Made by a program: the position numbers and the translations under genes | Notes under the pieces: generated by a model | Databases searched by the model: none | Told to the model about the DNA's origin: nothing | Seen by the model: the letters and a program-made list of their open reading frames with translations, nothing else | Shown here: in pieces, positions 53,776-61,394 of the stretch | Layout of the letters: every line of letters starts with the position of its first letter | How positions within the stretch are numbered: the stretch's first letter is position 1 | Assembly: GCF_000472525.1 (NCBI RefSeq) | Contig: NZ_AWZT01000017.1 | Coordinates: forward strand, 18,059-82,058 | Direction of reading: 5' to 3' | DNA from: Paraburkholderia dilworthii | GTDB lineage: Bacteria; Pseudomonadota; Gammaproteobacteria; Burkholderiales; Burkholderiaceae | DNA: 64,000 nt

Positions 53776-54480
53776 ATGAGCGAAACCAGTCCGCGCCTCT
53801 TTATCGTGTCACCGCATTTCGACGACGCCGTCTTCAGTTGCGGCGCATTGCTCGCCGCGCATCCCGACGCCGCGGTGTGCACGGTATTCGCCGCGCCGCC
53901 CGAACATACGATGCATACCGAATGGGATGAGAAATCGGGCTTCGGCAACGCCCATGAAGCGATCCACGAGCGCACGCTCGAAGACAACCGCGCGCTCGAA
54001 TTACTCGACGCGATTCCGCTGCGCATGCCGTTTCGCGATAGCCAGTATTCCGATTCGCCGTCGATCAGCAAAATGGCTGCGGCGCTGGAGGAAACCATCT
54101 ACCGAACCACGGCGAACACGTTGCTGATGCCGCTCGGCTTGCATCACGACGATCACGTGCGCGTATTCGAGGCCTGCTGCGAGATCCTGCCGCGCCTGTC
54201 GCATCTTGCATGGTTCGGCTACGAGGAAGCGATTCACCGGCGCACGCCTGGCGTCGTGCAGGCACGGCTCGCCGATCTGGCGCAGCGCGGCATCGTGGCG
54301 ACGCCCGCAAATCCAAGCGCCGGCCACACGATCGACGTGCAGCGCCGGGCCCAGATCAAGCGCGAAGCAGTCAATGCATACCAGAGCCAGTTGCGCGCGT
54401 TCGGCCGGGGCAACTACGAAGACGTGTTCGCCACCGAGCGCTACTGGCAGCTCAGCGTGGGCCGCCGCGTAAAAAAGTAG
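53776..54480 (+). CDS. PIG-L family deacetylase
   Basis: 234 residues from ATG 53776 (MSETSPRLFIVSPHFDDAVFSCG). The metal-binding AHPDDE-like motif is SPHFDDAV and the second motif is LHHDDHVRVFEAC, supplying His and Asp ligands for zinc. The family removes N-acetyl groups from sugars or related molecules. An upstream in-frame start at 53704 adds an Arg-rich stretch and is not preferred. It could act on a phosphono-sugar in view of the nearby phosphonate operon, but this is speculation; the gene is on the opposite strand. Confidence 0.85.
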   Translation: MSETSPRLFIVSPHFDDAVFSCGALLAAHPDAAVCTVFAAPPEHTMHTEWDEKSGFGNAHEAIHERTLEDNRALELLDAIPLRMPFRDSQYSDSPSISKMAAALEETIYRTTANTLLMPLGLHHDDHVRVFEACCEILPRLSHLAWFGYEEAIHRRTPGVVQARLADLAQRGIVATPANPSAGHTIDVQRRAQIKREAVNAYQSQLRAFGRGNYEDVFATERYWQLSVGRRVKK

Positions 54481-54607
54481 GAGGACGGCGAGCGCGAGAA
54501 ATCCTCGCCATCAACCTGCGCAATCAACGTGGCAAGAAGCGCGTAGGCTTGAAGAGAACGGCAGGCGCCGTCTTGCTACCGCACAGTTCTCAACCACAGG
54601 TGATGCA

Positions 54608-54760
54608 ATGAGCTACGACATGCATACGAGTCCGATTCCCGACCCCAACGCCGACCCGACACGTGATCCGGAGGGCGATCCGCTGACGCCGCCATCGCCC
54701 GGTCATCACACCGAGGAACCGCAACGTCCAGAAGGACCGCCGGATAAAGATCCGGTGTGA
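54608..54760 (+). CDS. 50-residue Pro/Asp/Glu-rich protein
   Basis: The ATG at 54608 is preceded by AGGTGA at a good distance. The 50 codons encode MSYDMHTSPIPDPNADPTRD followed by PEGDPLTPPSPGHHTEEPQR and PEGPPDKDPV, then TGA. Pro, Asp and Glu make up nearly half of it; there are no Cys or Trp. It is probably disordered, like small PT-repeat proteins. I know no family. Too short to call firmly, but codon bias, ribosome site and composition look genuine. Confidence 0.55.
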   Translation: MSYDMHTSPIPDPNADPTRDPEGDPLTPPSPGHHTEEPQRPEGPPDKDPV

Positions 54761-54777
54761 GCCGCTGAGCACGCCGC

Positions 54778-54955
54778 GAGCGCTGGGGGCGGCCGTGAGC
54801 GTTGCGGGGCGGCCACCGTTGAGCGCTGCGGGGCGGCCGTGAGCGCCCAAGGCCGTCGCGAACCGCTAAACGACACATGCGAACCGCTGCGCGCGGACGC
54901 GAACTGCTGAACGACAGACGTGAACCACTGCGGACGGCCGTGAACCGCTGCCGCC
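54778..54955. repeat. degenerate tandem repeat of about 20 bp
   Basis: Roughly nine units of 19-24 bases, beginning GAGCGCTGCGGGGCGGCCGT and shifting toward GAACCGCTGAACGACAGACG-like units (starts at about 54778, 54797, 54821, 54841, 54860, 54881, 54901, 54922, 54942). It lies between the 50-residue gene and phnW, outside coding sequence. Confidence 0.75.
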
Positions 54956-54988
54956 CAGTTCACGCGGCGCGCGGCGCGGGCGCGACAA

Positions 54989-56056
54989 TCAGCTCGTCAG
55001 TTCGGTAAAGCCCTGCAACAGACGGTCGATATCAGCAGCGTGAATATTGCCCATCGTCGAAATACGGAACAGTTCGGCCGACAACCCACCCTGCCCCGCA
55101 TAGATGACGAAGCCGCGCGCCTTGAGCGCGTCGTGTAATTGCGGATACGCGACGCCATTGGGCAGCCGGTACGCACGCAGCACCACCGACGATTCCTGCG
55201 CCGCCAGCACGCTGCCGACACCGCGCTCGGCCAGCCCCGCGCGCGCCTGTTCCGCGAGCGCCGCGTAACGCGCGTGACGCGCGCGCCAGCCGCCTTCGTC
55301 GGCGATCTCGCGCAGCGCTTCGACGAGTGCGTAGTATGCGTGGACCGACGGCGTGAACGGCGTGTTGCGCTGATCCTGCAAACGCGCGAGCCGCCCGAGG
55401 TCGAGGTAGTAAGTGCGGCTCGCCGCCTGCGCAAGCGCGGCGCGGCGCACCAGCACGAACGATGCGCCCGGCACGCCATGCAAGCACTTGTTGGCCGTCG
55501 CGGCGACTGCGTCGAGGCTTGTATCAGCGAAGTCGATTGCTTCGGCGCCGAAGCTGCTCACGCCGTCCACCAGCAAACGCAAGCCGCGCGCACGGCACAG
55601 CGCGCCGAGCGCCGAGAGGTCGTTCAGGCGCCCCGTCGTCGTTTCGTGATGGATCACGGCCACATGCGTGAGCGCCTTGTCCGCGTCCAGACGTTCCGCG
55701 ATTTTCGCGAGGTCCGGCGCCTGCATCCAGTCATGTTTCAACGATTCATGCGCGATGCCGTATTGCGCGGCAATCTGCGAAATGCGCTCGCCGTACACGC
55801 CGTTTTCCACGACCAGCAGCTTGCCGTTTTGCGGCACCAGCGCCGCAGTCATGCTTTCGACGGCGGCCGTGCCGGAACCCGTCATCAGCACCGCTTGCCA
55901 TTCGCTTGCGTCGAGACCATACAGGTCGACAAGACGCGTGCGCGCCTCTTCCTGCAAATCGAAAAACTCGCTTTCGCGGTGGCACAAGTCGGTCTGCAAC
56001 AGGCTGTTGCGGACGCGTTCGGTGAGCGTCACCGGACCGGGATTGAGCAGCAGCAT
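54989..56056 (-). CDS. phnW: 2-aminoethylphosphonate-pyruvate transaminase
   Basis: 355 residues. PLP-dependent: Lys in ATANKCLHGVPGASFVLV binds PLP, and MLLLNPGPVTLTERVR is the PhnW opening. Catalyses phosphonoacetaldehyde + alanine to 2-aminoethylphosphonate (AEP) + pyruvate in the biosynthetic direction, or the reverse in catabolism. Context (phosphonopyruvate decarboxylase and PEP mutase upstream) favours biosynthesis. AAGGAG precedes the ATG at 56056, 21 bases after the upstream gene. No phnX (phosphonatase) is present to support the degradative direction. Confidence 0.93.
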   Translation of the reverse strand: MLLLNPGPVTLTERVRNSLLQTDLCHRESEFFDLQEEARTRLVDLYGLDASEWQAVLMTGSGTAAVESMTAALVPQNGKLLVVENGVYGERISQIAAQYGIAHESLKHDWMQAPDLAKIAERLDADKALTHVAVIHHETTTGRLNDLSALGALCRARGLRLLVDGVSSFGAEAIDFADTSLDAVAATANKCLHGVPGASFVLVRRAALAQAASRTYYLDLGRLARLQDQRNTPFTPSVHAYYALVEALREIADEGGWRARHARYAALAEQARAGLAERGVGSVLAAQESSVVLRAYRLPNGVAYPQLHDALKARGFVIYAGQGGLSAELFRISTMGNIHAADIDRLLQGFTELTS

Positions 56057-56077
56057 GGTCGCTCCTTTATGTTGGTT

Positions 56078-57250
56078 TCAAGCGGCGCCGATGTGGCGCA
56101 TCAGGCGCGTCTTCACATCGGGCGGAGTGATGGTGGGACGCGGCAAGCCGTCAGGCGTACCGCGGCGAATGACGAGGCGCGCGAAACGCGGGCCGTCGAG
56201 CGGCGGTGCTTCGAACAACTCGTCGAGCACGGCCGGATCGTCGCTTTCGACCGCCGACGCATAACCGCATGCCGCGGCCACGCCTGCGAACGAAACTTGC
56301 GGCGACACCGTCGCCTGTCCGCCCGTCGAGTCGTGCGCGCCGTTGTCGAGCAGCACGTGCGTAAGATTCGACGGGCCGTAAGCGCCGAGCGTCGCAAACG
56401 CGCCCATGCGCATCAACGCGGCGCCGTCGCCGTCGAGCGCGACGACATGCAGATCCGGACGCGCGAGCGCAAGACCGAGCGCGAACGGCGTCACGCAGCC
56501 CATCGAGCCGACCATGTACAACTGATTCGGACGATCGTCGATTGCATAGAGCTCGCGTCCGCAAAAACCGGTCGACGCGAGCACCACCGTCGATTCGACG
56601 GGCGTGTGCGCGATCACCTTCTTCAATGCGTCATGACGTGATGCGAGTTCGCTCGCCGCGACGTTGGTGAACCGCGAACGCGCCACAACGGGCACGCGGC
56701 CCGCGCCGGCGTCGCTCGCCTTCAACTCGTAGGGCGCAACGCTGCCCTTTTGCATGACGAGCGCGTACGGGCGGCCCGTTTCGTCCATATGCGCGATGGC
56801 GCGATCCAACGCTGGGCCGATCGCGTCGGCTTCGGTGGGAAACGTCTCCCATGGAATTTCCATCGTGTCGAGCATTGCGGGCGTGACGGGGCCCATCAAC
56901 GCGTGCTGCGGTTCGTCGGCCACGCCCGGCTGGCCGCGCCACGTGACGATCAGCAATTGCGGCAAACGGAAAGTCCACGTGAGCGAGGTCAGCGGGCTCA
57001 CCGCGTTGCCCAGGCCGGAGTTCTGCATCATCGTGACGCCGCGGCGGCCCGCGTGCGTGCCCCGTGCGCCGAGCGTGACGCCCGCGATCAACGCGACGGC
57101 GTCGCCTTCATTGGCCGCCGACACGTAGTGCAGCGACTCGTCCTGCAACACGTAGTTGATGAAAGGCGTCAGGTACGAACACGGCACGCCGGCATACCAG
57201 TCAAAGCCGCGTTCGCGCGCCGCCTCGACGAACTGTGCCGCGTCGATCAT
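56078..57250 (-). CDS. aepY: phosphonopyruvate decarboxylase
   Basis: 390 residues. ThDP-dependent decarboxylase converting phosphonopyruvate to phosphonoacetaldehyde, the step that drives the unfavourable PEP mutase equilibrium. The N-terminal Pyr domain has the catalytic Glu (SAANEGDAVALIAG) and the PP domain has the ThDP motif (ALDGDGAALMRMGAFATLG...NGAHDSTGG). The start ATG overlaps the stop of the upstream fusion gene (ATGA), giving translational coupling. Confidence 0.94.
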   Translation of the reverse strand: MIDAAQFVEAARERGFDWYAGVPCSYLTPFINYVLQDESLHYVSAANEGDAVALIAGVTLGARGTHAGRRGVTMMQNSGLGNAVSPLTSLTWTFRLPQLLIVTWRGQPGVADEPQHALMGPVTPAMLDTMEIPWETFPTEADAIGPALDRAIAHMDETGRPYALVMQKGSVAPYELKASDAGAGRVPVVARSRFTNVAASELASRHDALKKVIAHTPVESTVVLASTGFCGRELYAIDDRPNQLYMVGSMGCVTPFALGLALARPDLHVVALDGDGAALMRMGAFATLGAYGPSNLTHVLLDNGAHDSTGGQATVSPQVSFAGVAAACGYASAVESDDPAVLDELFEAPPLDGPRFARLVIRRGTPDGLPRPTITPPDVKTRLMRHIGAA

Positions 57251-58971
57251 TGCGCGGCCCCGTTCGCTGCGTCAGCTGCCGCAGTGCCGATAGACGCCGC
57301 AAGCGGCGTCTGTCCATGCGCGAAGTCGCCGGCGCGGCGGAAGTCTTCGAGATCGTTGACACCGCGCCAGTGGCCGTGCACGTATTGCACTTCGATCGAT
57401 TCACCGGCTTCGATGAGCGCATTCAGCAACGCGGGCATATCGAGCGACGCGAAATCGGCACGCGCCTGCAACTGCTGCATGACCGCCTGAAGACGCTCGC
57501 GCCCTTCCCCGCGTACGTTCAGGAGGCCGACCCAGCGGCCATGCGGCGCCTGCGCGGCAATCGCCGACGACGCGTCCTTCCCGCTCGACACATGACGCAG
57601 CACGACCTTGTTGCCGAAGAGACCCCGGTCGTCGGCCGCCGAGCACCACGCGAAGTCGCGCACGCTGGCGTTTTCCGCATCGGTCAGCGACGAATCCACC
57701 ACCACGCTGAACGCCGCTTCGCTCTCCACCAGGTCGCGCAGGATATAGCTGCGGAACAGCAGATCGCCGTACGAGATCACCGTGTCGCCCGCGAGCTTGT
57801 CAAGCGCACATGCGAGCGACGCGAGTTCGCCGGTCTGCGCATGCTTCTCATTAACGACGAGCTTGATGCCGGCGGTGTCGATTGCATCGGCGCGATAACC
57901 GCCGACCACGGTAATGTCGTTGACGCCCTGCTTCTTGAACGCATCGACGAGCCAGCGCAACAGCGGCTTGCCGGCGATCGGCAGCATGACTTTCGGCCGG
58001 TCTTCGGTGACGGCTTCGAGGCCCTTGCCGCGGCTCGCCGCGAGCACGACGGCGGAGCCCGCCGCGCGGCTGTTCGACAGATAGCGGTCTTCGGCTTCCG
58101 AGTATTCGTCGGCGTCCTGCAAGCGGAAAATTTCGTTGACGCCGGCAATGCGGTCTTCGACATTGACGAGCGTTTCGCTCGAATGAATTTCTCGCGCCAC
58201 AGCCTGCATGGCCGACGTGGCCGCGCGAATCAGATGGTTCGCCCAGATCACCGTGCTGATGCCGGCTTCGCGAAAGACCTCCGTCGGCGTGCTGTAGTAC
58301 TTGGTCGGCACGATGACGAGCGGCCCGCGTCCGGCCCATTCGCGCGCGAACTCGAGAATTTCGTCCGGGCGCGACAGCTTGCTGTGAATCAGGATCGCGT
58401 CGGCACCGGCCTGGCGGTAGGCTTCCGCGCGGCGCAGCGCCTCTTCCATGCCCCAGCCTGCGATCAGCGCTTCCACGCGCGCAACGATCGAAAAGTTTTC
58501 GTCCGTCTGCGAGTCCTTGCCGGCCTTGATCTTGCCGCAGAATTCGTCGATATCGGCGAGCGGCTGCGCTTCGCCGTTGATGAAGCTATTGGTCTTCGGA
58601 AACTGCTTGTCTTCGATACATACGCCGGCAATGCCGCGCTGTTCCAGCTTGCGCACGAGGCGGCGCACGTTGTTGAAATTGCCGTAGCCGGTGTCGCCGT
58701 CCAGAAGAATCGGCAGGTCGCTCGCGTCGGCCATGAATTCGAGGTTGTCGACCACTTGCGTCCAGCTTGCTTCGTTGTTGTCGCGCACGCCGAATTGCGC
58801 CGAGATCGCGAGGCCCGAGCCCCAGATCGCCTTAAAGCCGGCTTCACGGACGATGCGCGCGGACAGGCCGTTATGGGCCTCCATCATGAACTCGAGTTCG
58901 TTGCTGACAAGCATCTGACGCAGACGCGCGCTGCGGGAAGCGGAGACGAAGGCGGGTTCGCGGGCATTCAT
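57247..58971 (-). CDS. PEP mutase / nucleotidyltransferase fusion (AepX-PntC-like)
   Basis: 574 residues. Residues about 15-300 are phosphoenolpyruvate phosphomutase: LLDGDTGYGN (metal Asp), EDKQFPKTNS (EDKxxxKxNS, the mutase marker), MEEALRRAEAYRQAGADAI. Residues about 310-545 are an NTP transferase: AVVLAASRGKGL, RPKVMLPIAGKPLL, GDLLFRSYIL. By analogy with PntC fusions known elsewhere (e.g. Treponema), the second domain likely makes CMP-2-AEP. The two activities bracket the pathway: PEP to phosphonopyruvate, then AEP to CMP-AEP. AAGGAG precedes ATG 58971. Last step enzyme (headgroup transferase) not in the window. Confidence 0.93.
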   Translation of the reverse strand: MNAREPAFVSASRSARLRQMLVSNELEFMMEAHNGLSARIVREAGFKAIWGSGLAISAQFGVRDNNEASWTQVVDNLEFMADASDLPILLDGDTGYGNFNNVRRLVRKLEQRGIAGVCIEDKQFPKTNSFINGEAQPLADIDEFCGKIKAGKDSQTDENFSIVARVEALIAGWGMEEALRRAEAYRQAGADAILIHSKLSRPDEILEFAREWAGRGPLVIVPTKYYSTPTEVFREAGISTVIWANHLIRAATSAMQAVAREIHSSETLVNVEDRIAGVNEIFRLQDADEYSEAEDRYLSNSRAAGSAVVLAASRGKGLEAVTEDRPKVMLPIAGKPLLRWLVDAFKKQGVNDITVVGGYRADAIDTAGIKLVVNEKHAQTGELASLACALDKLAGDTVISYGDLLFRSYILRDLVESEAAFSVVVDSSLTDAENASVRDFAWCSAADDRGLFGNKVVLRHVSSGKDASSAIAAQAPHGRWVGLLNVRGEGRERLQAVMQQLQARADFASLDMPALLNALIEAGESIEVQYVHGHWRGVNDLEDFRRAGDFAHGQTPLAASIGTAAADAANGAAQ

Positions 58972-59037
58972 TTTCTGTACTCCTTGTGGCGGGCTTATTG
59001 GCGCTCTTTTTGCCCGGCTGGCGACTGGAAAATGGCG

Positions 59038-59067
59038 ACTATAGCGGAATTTTCATTTACTCGTCAT
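59038..59067 (-). promoter_or_regulatory. candidate promoter of the phosphonate operon
   Basis: On the minus strand, ATGACG (59067-59062), an 18-base spacer and TATAGT (59043-59038), matching sigma-70 -35/-10 at 4 and 5 of 6 positions. It would start transcription near 59031, giving a leader of about 60 bases before the fusion gene ATG at 58971. Confidence 0.5.
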
Positions 59068-59544
59068 TTACACGACCGCCCGTGTTTCACTTTGCCGTTA
59101 AGTGGAAAAATGTGTCGTTTTTTGCAAAGAACCGTGGCCACCGACGCTTTGCAGATAATTGGCGTTTTGTGGAATCTTGACATTCGTCCATGCCGGCGTT
59201 GGGTTGTCGCAAATTCGTAGAAACGCGGACTTCGAAAACCATGTCGCCGTTTGCGGTTCAGTTTATTTTCTTGAGGCTAATTCAGATTAAAAAATAAAAA
59301 CTCCCGTAAATACCGTTCCTAATTAATTTGATAATCGAATTTTAAACGCCGTCGCGTCCGGATAAATCCCAATGTATACGGCCTGCAAAAAGATGCAGAG
59401 GTCGCGATTTAGTCAGACGAAATGCGCAGTGAAACAGCGGGTTTCCCCTGCCCTCAGGAGAAAACTGAAGGCTGCCGTAAACACAGTCAGCGAAAAGCAA
59501 AAAGCCAATCCGATCGACCCTTTGCAAAAGCACGACCCACTGCT
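59068..59544. other. A/T-rich intergenic region, phosphonate operon / chemoreceptor
   Basis: The stretch about 59255-59345 is strikingly A/T-rich (AGATTAAAAAATAAAAACTC, CCTAATTAATTTGATAATCG) in an otherwise GC-rich genome. It should contain the chemoreceptor promoter. I see no gene in it. Confidence 0.5.
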
Positions 59545-61086
59545 ATGACTCTGAACAAAAAACTGGCCTCAATGATCGCTGTGCTCTGGTTCGGCCTGAT
59601 CCTGATCGGCGGCTTCGGCGCATGGCAAAACCGTGCGTCGATGATCGCCGACCGGCGCGATCAACTCGCGTCGTTGATCGACCAGGCGAACCACGTCGTC
59701 GGCCGCTACTACGCGCTGGCGCAACAGCACGCCATAACCGAAGACGAAGCGAAGAAACAGGCGCTCGCAACGCTCGAGTCGATGCGCTACGGCAAGGACG
59801 GCTACATCTCGGTGAACGACTCGCAGCCCGTCATGCTGATGCATCCATTCAAGAAAGAAATGGTCGGCAAGAACCTCGCGCAATTCGCCGATCCGGCGGG
59901 CAACCATCTGTTCGTGGACATCGTCAACGCGGGCAATCACGAAGGCGGCGGCTTTGTCGACTATCTGTGGGCCAAACCCGGCAGCGAGAAGCCGGTAGCC
60001 AAGACGAGCTATTCGCAGCACTTCCAGCCGTGGGACTGGTATGTAGTCACCGGCATGTACATGGACGACGTGCAGCGCGCGTTCTACGCAAGTCTTTTGC
60101 GCTGGCTCGCGATCACCGTCGCGCTCGGCGCGATCGCCACGGGCATCATGCTGTTCGTGTTGCGCAGTATTCGCCGCTCGCTCGGCGGCGATCTCGAAGT
60201 GGCCGTCGAACATGCGCAGTTGATGGCGCGCGGCAACCTCGCGGCCCGCGTGCCCGTCAAGGAGAACGACGCCGGCAGCCTGCTGCATGCACTGCAAACC
60301 ATGCAGGCCGGTCTCGTCGACACCGTTTCGCGCGTGCGTATCGGCACCGAGAACATCAACATCGGCGCAACCGAAATTGCCGCGGGCAACACCGATCTGT
60401 CGCAACGCACAGAGGAACAGGCCGCCGCGCTGGTGCAGACCGCGTCGAGCATGGATCAGATGACGGTCAACGTGAAGCAGAACGCGGACAGCGCGCTGCA
60501 GGCGGCGCACCTCGCAGGTCAGGCCGCGGACGTCGCCACGCGCGGCAGCCGCGTGGTCGATGACGTGGTCCGCACGATGGGCGAGATCACAACGAGCTCG
60601 CGACAGATCGGCGACATCATCGGCGTGATCGACGGCATCGCGTTTCAGACCAACATTCTCGCGTTGAACGCGGCGGTGGAAGCGGCTCGCGCCGGCGAAC
60701 AGGGCCGCGGCTTCGCAGTCGTCGCCGCGGAAGTGCGCAGCCTCGCGCAACGCTCGGCCACGGCCGCCAAGGAGATCAAGGCGCTGATCGAGACGTCGAC
60801 GAACACCGTCGAAGCCGGCGCGTCGCTCGTGTCGAATGCAGGTTCGACGATGGGCGAGATCGTGCAATCGGTGCGTCGCGTGAACGAGATTCTCGAGGAA
60901 ATCAGCAATGCATCGCGCGAACAAAGCGCGGGCATCGAGCAGGTGAATCGCGCGGTCGGCGAAATGGATCAGGTCACGCAGCAGAACGCGGCGCTCGTCG
61001 AACAGGCCGCCGCAGCAGCGCATTCGCTGAAAGATCAGGTGGGCGTATTGCGCGAAGCGATTTCGAGCTTCGCGCTGCCGGCCTGA
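59545..61086 (+). CDS. methyl-accepting chemotaxis protein with single Cache domain
   Basis: 513 residues from ATG 59545. TM1 about 9-29 (MIAVLWFGLILIGGFGAWQ); periplasmic sCache-type domain (about 30-185) with RYGKDGYISVND, MLMHPFKKEMVGKNL and GGGFVDYLWAKPGSEKPVAK; TM2 about 188-210; HAMP; and the MA signalling domain with the hairpin tip GIAFQTNILALNAAVEAARAGEQGRGFAVVAAEVR. Small ligands such as organic acids bind sCache domains; the ligand here is unknown. C-terminal end SSFALPA lacks a CheR pentapeptide. It is monocistronic, followed by a strong terminator. Confidence 0.95.
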   Translation: MTLNKKLASMIAVLWFGLILIGGFGAWQNRASMIADRRDQLASLIDQANHVVGRYYALAQQHAITEDEAKKQALATLESMRYGKDGYISVNDSQPVMLMHPFKKEMVGKNLAQFADPAGNHLFVDIVNAGNHEGGGFVDYLWAKPGSEKPVAKTSYSQHFQPWDWYVVTGMYMDDVQRAFYASLLRWLAITVALGAIATGIMLFVLRSIRRSLGGDLEVAVEHAQLMARGNLAARVPVKENDAGSLLHALQTMQAGLVDTVSRVRIGTENINIGATEIAAGNTDLSQRTEEQAAALVQTASSMDQMTVNVKQNADSALQAAHLAGQAADVATRGSRVVDDVVRTMGEITTSSRQIGDIIGVIDGIAFQTNILALNAAVEAARAGEQGRGFAVVAAEVRSLAQRSATAAKEIKALIETSTNTVEAGASLVSNAGSTMGEIVQSVRRVNEILEEISNASREQSAGIEQVNRAVGEMDQVTQQNAALVEQAAAAAHSLKDQVGVLREAISSFALPA

Positions 61087-61245
61087 AGGTGAACGCACAC
61101 GCATGAAAAAGAAGGCGCTCGACAGACGAAGAGCGCCTCATCGACATGCTGCGCCGAAACCCCGCGCATCGATCAAACGCGTGAGAACACGGCAGAACGC
61201 GGCGGGACACGAGGCACGACGGCACATCAGCGAACGCAAAAAACC

Positions 61246-61281
61246 AGCCGCCCGGATCTTCAGATCCGGGCGGCTTTTTTT
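61246..61281 (+). terminator. Rho-independent terminator downstream of the chemoreceptor
   Basis: 14-bp stem AGCCGCCCGGATCT (61246-61259) and complement (61262-61275), tight loop, then seven T's (61275-61281). About 160 bases of gene-free sequence lie between it and the chemoreceptor stop. Confidence 0.9.
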
Positions 61282-61394
61282 CGCCTGTCGCGCGAGTTCG
61301 CTTGCAGTAATCGCCCATACGGATTACGTTCTCATTACAATGAGCCGCGCCGCCTTTTGAGCGATGCAAGTCAATCCGCTGTTTATCCGTATCC

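Noticed and set aside
57235..59220. 661-codon plus-strand open frame across the phosphonate fusion gene
   Set aside because: Antisense shadow of the PEP mutase-nucleotidyltransferase gene; Arg/Asp-rich and without recognisable motifs.
59343..59365. Possible sigma-28 (FliA) promoter TAAA...CCGGATAA before the chemoreceptor
   Set aside because: The -35/-10 spacing is 11 rather than about 15 bases after TAAA and the -10-like element matches only 6 of 8 positions.
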